64,000 bases of DNA from contig CM041783.1 in NCBI GenBank assembly GCA_023374045.1, positions 123,877,503 to 123,941,502 on the forward strand, given 5' to 3'. A model generated the notes under the pieces. The model was given only the letters and a program-made list of their open reading frames with translations, had not been told where the DNA came from and searched no databases. Below are positions 58,414-64,000 of this stretch, one piece after another (within the stretch, counting starts at the first letter, position 1; every line of letters begins with the position of its first letter). Made by a program: the position numbers and the translations under genes. The stretch is from Limonium bicolor (taxonomy: Eukaryota > Streptophyta > Magnoliopsida > Caryophyllales > Plumbaginaceae).

Positions 58414-61400
58414 GAGAAACCGCTTAGAGTATGTTTTACGTATTGGTGCGTAAACTACTATGTGCATAGCACAAAAAGAAATTGTTTTGATGATTGGAAC
58501 TTATGTTACATAAACATAGGTACCCATTCATTGTGTAATAATGAGTATGGTGCATGAGAGATGCAAGTAATGAGAATGTAATATTTATGAAAAGAGGAGT
58601 AGAGAGACTCCTAGGGAATGAGAATCCCTATAGTATATGTCTAGTGAGATTAGACATGAGTTATGATGAGTATGAATCGGCATGAAACCGATGTGTAACC
58701 TAAGAGGGAGTGAGTTCCCTAGGTGATTTTATTTGAGAATGATAGATGGAGTGAGTTCCATCCTTTGGAGTTGTATGTTATGTGTTTTAAATTGAGCAAC
58801 AATTTGAGTAAATGAAGCCATAAGTATGGAATACCTAGGTAAAGTAGTGAAGAAATGAGAATGACAAATGACCTAAGTACTAGGAACTAGAGATTAATTG
58901 AAACAATTGTTTCGTGAATATGACTAGAAAGAGTAAAAGATAGAAAACGAAAATGTTTGTCTATCTGATTGTTTGAAATTGACGTGGGAGGTGGAACTTG
59001 GTCTGCTAGCGATCAAGGGAAACCGAACACAAATTGGGGTGGAAGGATAGTTCAACACTGATGCTGATCACATCAGGGTTGGATGATTCTTGAAGCTCCC
59101 TATAAGTGGTCACAAGTAATCACGCTAAGAAAAGATACAGCTACCATAAATTTGATTTGGAGTTGTGATGTTTTAAAAAGAATTTTCAAACAGATTTTGA
59201 AAAAAGAATTTTCTTCAAGTATGAAGATGGATATGAAAACTGGTTTTGAAACCGCTATCACCCGCCGATGGCTGTGTCCTTAAGTCTTGATGACCGGTAG
59301 AACGGTGGGCGTGTACAGGTTTTGAAACCATTGCACCGTACGTGCGGCGGTCCTAAGTGACCGGTTGGGGCGGTGTCAGTGTGTGATTTTTCCAAAGGCA
59401 GCGGGACGGGAGAGTACCCTGAGATGTTCCTGTGTTGAGTGAGTCAACCAGAGTGCCTGAGGATATGTATATGTGTAACGTTTTGATCAGAACCGAGGGG
59501 ACCGTGGGCCAGAGAGAGTAAGTGCCCATTTGTCATGAAACGGCCGTGAACCAGAAAGAGTAAGTGTTCAACGTGACCGGTACCTGAGGGATCATTAGTA
59601 TATCACTCAACATGGATTCGAGGACTGTAGTGCCTTCTTGTCTTCGGACCGATTCCATGGAGAGAGAACATAAGTATTTTTGATTGCTATACATGCTGTG
59701 ATATGTGTGTGGTATGTGTAGTATGAAATGAGACAGACTTGTGGAGTCTGTAAGGTTATACATGTATTATAACCTTGGCATAGTACGCCATGAGAGTAAC
59801 CATCTAGATTCACCGACTTTGAGGACAAAGTTCCTAAGGGGGGTAGATTTTAATACCCCGGATCTAAAAATGGTGATTTAATTACTCTAATAAGATTATA
59901 AGGGCCTAATTGTGCCTAGAGAGTATTGGTAAAAGAATAAAACCAAAAGAAAAGAGAAAACGCTTGAAAAGCGAAAAACGCTAAAATGCGCATTAAATGA
60001 AAATAAGAGATATATGATCTCGTAAGGGTCCGAGATGGATTCCTAAGGCTTAGTTGGGCCTAATTAGTATACGGGAATGATTCCCGAAGAAAACGGATCC
60101 AAATAATGGATGAAAACGCTAATTAAGCATAAAAGCACGTTTTTCGAGAAAACCCGAAAACGTGACTTTAAGTGGTCAAATGGACCCGTAAAAATATAGT
60201 TGATTAAATAACTATAATTAAGTATTAATGGAAGCTTAATAACCATTAAAATTAATTAAACGAGAAAATTCCGGAAAACGGACCCGGTAAGTGAATAGTG
60301 ACGAAACTGGGGGACGAAACGTGTTTAATTGAAAAGACGAAAAACGACCCGGACTACTAATTCATGTGGGCCGGTTTTAATTAATATGTGTACACTCATT
60401 AATAGCTTGTAGCTATTTGGTAATAGGATGACAAAGAAATAAGTAAAGTAAAAAAAAGAGGGAATAGTATAAAGCAACTTAAACACTCTCTCACCTCTTC
60501 TTTTTCCTCACTCACGATTTCCCCTCCCTCCAAACTGAGCTCCTCCTTCCTTGCCTCTGTAAATGGCGATTTCAAAGAGCAAGCAACAGCCCATCTTCTT
60601 CCTCCTCTCACTTGCTCGTTTCTTCACCGAATCACACAAAAATTATACCGTTAGACTCGTATCGGCGAGGGCTACGTTTTCCACCCCTCAAAACCTTGGT
60701 TCCTCCACCTTCACTTCCAAGGATGTTGGGCCTTTTGAAGCTTAAAAGGGTGCTTTTAACTCTCATTCACCTCCTTGATGCCTCAAGGTAATTATAAGCT
60801 AGGGTTTTGCTCATTTCTAGCTTGTTCTTGTAGTTTTGGAAAAATTCCTCCACGTTGAATATGTTCCCCATTTCAGCCGTGAGCTCCTTGCTCTTGTGGA
60901 AGCTTGGGAACTCCACCAATTGATTGCCAAGCCATCCTTTTGAGTACTCCAAGGTAATATCTAAGCTAGAGCCTAAAAACTAGTTCTTGAAATACTAGTT
61001 TTGGTGTGGGAAAAATGAAATTAGTAAGCTTGATATGTGTGTGTGGGGATGTGATTGTAGATGGCAATCTAGACCCCTTGTGTAGTGTGGAAACAAGAAG
61101 AGAAAGATGGAGAAAAAGGAAGAGGAAGAAGGGAAAGAGAAAAAAAACAGAAAACAAACAAGGTAAAAAGCTTACCTTGAGTTAGTTTTTTTTTGACTTG
61201 TAAAACAGATTTTAGAGTTGGATTGATGCTCTTGAATTGGTGTAGTCTTGGTACTACAATATTGAGTGGGAATGAGAATGTTTTTAATGTGGTTTATGTG
61301 TGCAAATAAATCTAGAAACTAAGCTAGTGTACATATGTGAGCAAATGGGGATCAAAGTGTTGTAGTTGTTGGTGCCTCATCAAACAGGGGTGAAGATTGT

Positions 61401-64000
61401 GTTTGTGAGTACATTTAGTGTGGTGAAAATGCTAAGGAAAGCAAGTAGGTGCTGTCAAAATTTGCCTAGGAATGGATAAGTTTGAGTGTTTTATTATAAG
61501 GAAGAAACTAAGTGGTTTAAGGAGATTCAAGTGGGTGGTTAATGATTTGGAAACCAAACAAGGAGAAGTGTGTGTGAGGAGTAGAAATAAGGTCAACTGA
61601 AGTGTTGGGAATGGCATTATTTGAATGGTAAAAGAGGGAGCTAAATCTGTTGCAAGAAGTGAAGAAGACAAGAGAACTAGTTATGAAAGTGTAAGTGATT
61701 TTGGGTAAGAATTTGGGTAAGGGTTTCACCCATGAATTGATGAGTTTTAGAGCATGTTTTAAGGTGATTAACACATGTAGAAATATTGTGGAAAGATTAG
61801 GGAAAGTGGGAGGTGGATTAAGGATTGAAATGGGGTTGAAAAACAATGTGAGTTGCAGGTTTTAGCAGGGTCCGGGACCTAGTCCATGGACAAGGACCCG
61901 GACCACCCCCTAAAATAAGGCCGAGACTGAACAATCAAGCTGGTCCGAGACTTGGGATAGGGACAAGGTCCCGGACCATATATAAATTTCACCCGAGAGT
62001 TTAGTTTGCAATTGGTCCGGGACTTAGGGTAAGGACCAAGTCCCGGACCACCCCGAGAAACCTACAGAGAGTGTTTTAAAGGGTTTTAAATGATGGGGGT
62101 TTGAATGTTAATGATGTTATAAGATGTTAAGACCTTGTTTGGTGACATGTAAAGGCCCTAGGAAGTGTAAGAAAGTGTTGGAAGTGATTGAGAAGTGAGA
62201 ACTTTAATTAACAAGAGTAAAACCGAGTTAACGGGACAACGGGGTAAATACGGGAATAGCATTTTATTATGTACCGTATAAGCTTAGTATTAATAATAAT
62301 GTTTGAAACATTATCAGAGAGTCGTGCGTGACCCGAGGACGGTGAGATGACACGGTAAAGTGAAAACCCCGGTGAAAGGTATGATTTTCTCATGCCCCGT
62401 ATGCTAACCGAGTTACTCTGATTTGTGTGTTTGTGTGCCGGCTTAATCAAGATTAAAGCATGAAAATAATCCCTTGTTTGATTATGCATGCATTGTTGTA
62501 TGTTGTATGAGCTAACATACTTGTATGCCGGTGTGGTCTAACGTAGTGCATAGACCGACTCTTAGTGAGTACTGATTGACTAGAAACCCGTTGAACGGGT
62601 AGTCACATAACCAATGGTAATATGCAAACACACAAGCTATCGATTAAAGTATAACGATAACACAAACATATGAACTCCCTAAAATGTGAAGAGATGTACG
62701 GGTTGAGTATATACCCGATAACGGTTAGGAAACCTTATTGCAACAATCCACGAAATAAATATGAGTGGAGGGATAAACGAACCTCCATCGAGAGGATCGA
62801 AGTTAGTCCAATAATGTAAACATATAAGAAAGGTAAAAGAGACCTAAGGGACTATGTGACTTCCTTGTGATACGGTCGACCTCTTATATGAGGATTTTAC
62901 CCGGTATAAGAAAATATCCGAATGTACAAGCACATGATTGTGAGGGTAACACTTAAACCTAAGATTACCCGAATTTAAGTAAAGTTCCCAAAGTCATTAG
63001 AAACATCGAGAACGATGCTTCTAGACTAATATACATGATATTATTATAACTCCGAGAGAGGAGTGTATGGGAACGAGAGTAGTCCGAGAGTAGTCGGGCC
63101 TAAGTAAAAGAGATAGGAACTAAGAGAGAGTTCCGTGAGCTAGTTGAACCTTCCCACCATGCTAGACCCAGAGTAGGGTCGAAACCGGGGAAGTAAGACT
63201 ATGCTAGAGAGCCATGAGTTTTGGCTTAAGTACGTAATAAGAGTAACAAGCGTGACGTAGGAGACCTGTAGTGTCTCGAGAATCTACAAGAGCTTGAGTA
63301 TGAATAACCCAAGAGTGTGGGTGAGATAATGAGTATAAATAACCCGAGAGAAAGGGGTGAGTATATGTATGAGTAACCCGAGAGAATGGGTAAGTATAAG
63401 AATGAGTAGCCCAAGAGAATGGGTGTGTATACGAATAAGTAACCCGAGAGAGCGGGTGAGGTATTGAATAAGTAAACAAGGCATAGTGAGGAATGACCCT
63501 CAATGCCTAAGAGTAACCACTTACCACTAACAACATTGTTATGTTAGTTAGGAATCGTGTTCCGTGATTGGATGTAGATTCCTTGTGTGATATACATATA
63601 TATTGTATTGCCATGTTGCATGTTGTTTGTTTAAAATGAACTCCATGTATATCCGACCCAAAGTAGTCGGCGTACCGTGTTAGCACGCGGTATATGCGAA
63701 TTTCATGCGCAGCGTAAGCTGACCCCCTAGGGGGAACGTTTTTAGTGTGCAGGTACTTGAAGCTGACCGCCGTTCGAGAGAGTAGGACGGGGACTGCTGT
63801 GAGCATGGGTAGTTAGATTGTAATTACTTATGCGTTTGAATGAGGTGTAAGTCCGAGTATGTTATCGGCATCCGTATATTATAGACTCGGTATAGTAGAG
63901 ATATGAATTGAGTATTGTATTTGTATGAAGTACTCGTTTGTTCCAGTTCATCAGACCGTTACGGTATGTAAGAAAGGCCTGGTTAGCCACATGGGTGGCT
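58414..64000 (+). repeat. Right arm of the inverted duplication (partial element IV, + orientation)
   Basis: It is the reverse complement of 49266-54859. In + reading it starts GAGAAACCGC just after the position of the internal polypurine tract, passes the TGATCA hairpin (59051-59083) and the polypurine tract (59836-59848), and enters LTR IV at 59849. TATAAAG at 60468-60474 and the 60-codon open frame at 60563-60745 recur. The window ends inside the LTR; by symmetry its end is expected about 107 bp further. Confidence 0.95.
59849..64000 (+). mobile_element. Element IV: LTR, inverted copy, cut by window end
   Basis: It starts TTTAATACCCC after the polypurine tract and follows 49273-53424 in reverse, including the hairpin array (61869-62050) and the 33-bp tandem repeat (about 63299-63457). 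Differences from the left copy include substitutions near 62350 and 63100, so the arms are not exact copies. Confidence 0.92.

Noticed and set aside
49266..64000. Inverted repeat as a CRISPR-like, MITE or Helitron structure
   Set aside because: Arms are made of LTR and internal region of one identified retrotransposon; no short direct-repeat spacing and no transposase or Helitron ends.
58412..64000. Inverted arm as a pure sequencing fold-back artefact
   Set aside because: Arms differ by substitutions and indels and are separated by 3.5 kb of unique sequence; not fully excluded without reads.

Overview
This 64 kb window looks like repeat-rich intergenic DNA from a flowering plant. I find no host gene. 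Nearly all of it is nested LTR retrotransposons with unusually long LTRs (3.7-5.2 kb) and long internal regions that are mostly non-coding. This matches LARD-type (large retrotransposon derivative) non-autonomous Ty3/gypsy elements. Shared hallmarks are LTR ends TGAAATACCCC...GGTGTTACA, a primer-binding site TGGTATCAGAGC (initiator Met-tRNA type) and a polypurine tract AAGGGGGGTAGAT. One element keeps a chromovirus-like gag remnant. No protease, reverse transcriptase, RNase H or integrase is visible, so an autonomous partner elsewhere must be assumed.

Layout, oldest to youngest. Element V (+ strand) runs from the window start: 5' LTR tail to 314, internal 315-8554, 3' LTR from 8555. A solo LTR (1260-5427, target duplication CTTCT) sits in its internal region. 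Element III (- strand) lies in V's 3' LTR: 3' LTR 11402-12492 plus 26600-30732, internal 30733-30818 plus 43008-47517, 5' LTR from 47518. Element I (12493-26594, -, duplication CATAA) is inserted in III's 3' LTR; the uninterrupted site survives at 48605-48609 in III's other LTR. Element II (30819-43007, -, duplication CCAT) is inserted 86 bp inside III next to its polypurine tract. A composite of a TRIM fragment (48891-49158) and element IV (from 49159) interrupts III's 5' LTR. IV has no normal 5' LTR. Where it should begin, the sequence turns back as an inverted copy of IV's own 3' half (arms 49266-54859 and 58414-64000), which leaves the window.

The most interesting biology is structural. 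The five elements differ strongly in sequence, yet most of them share a skeleton of hairpins at matching places: one overlapping the PBS, an invariant 8-bp stem with a variable tetraloop, a hairpin 5' of an internal second polypurine tract, a 13-bp stem with a self-complementary TGATCA loop, and a hairpin 5' of the 3' polypurine tract. Several show compensatory base changes, which suggests selection on RNA structure. The palindrome breakpoint of IV joins two predicted reverse-transcription start points (PBS and internal polypurine tract) almost to the base. The gag of III is interrupted by three short AT-rich GT...AG segments that behave like spliceosomal introns.

Caveats: alignments were done by eye; no database search, folding or divergence calculation was run. 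Frequent one-base indels may partly be sequencing error.
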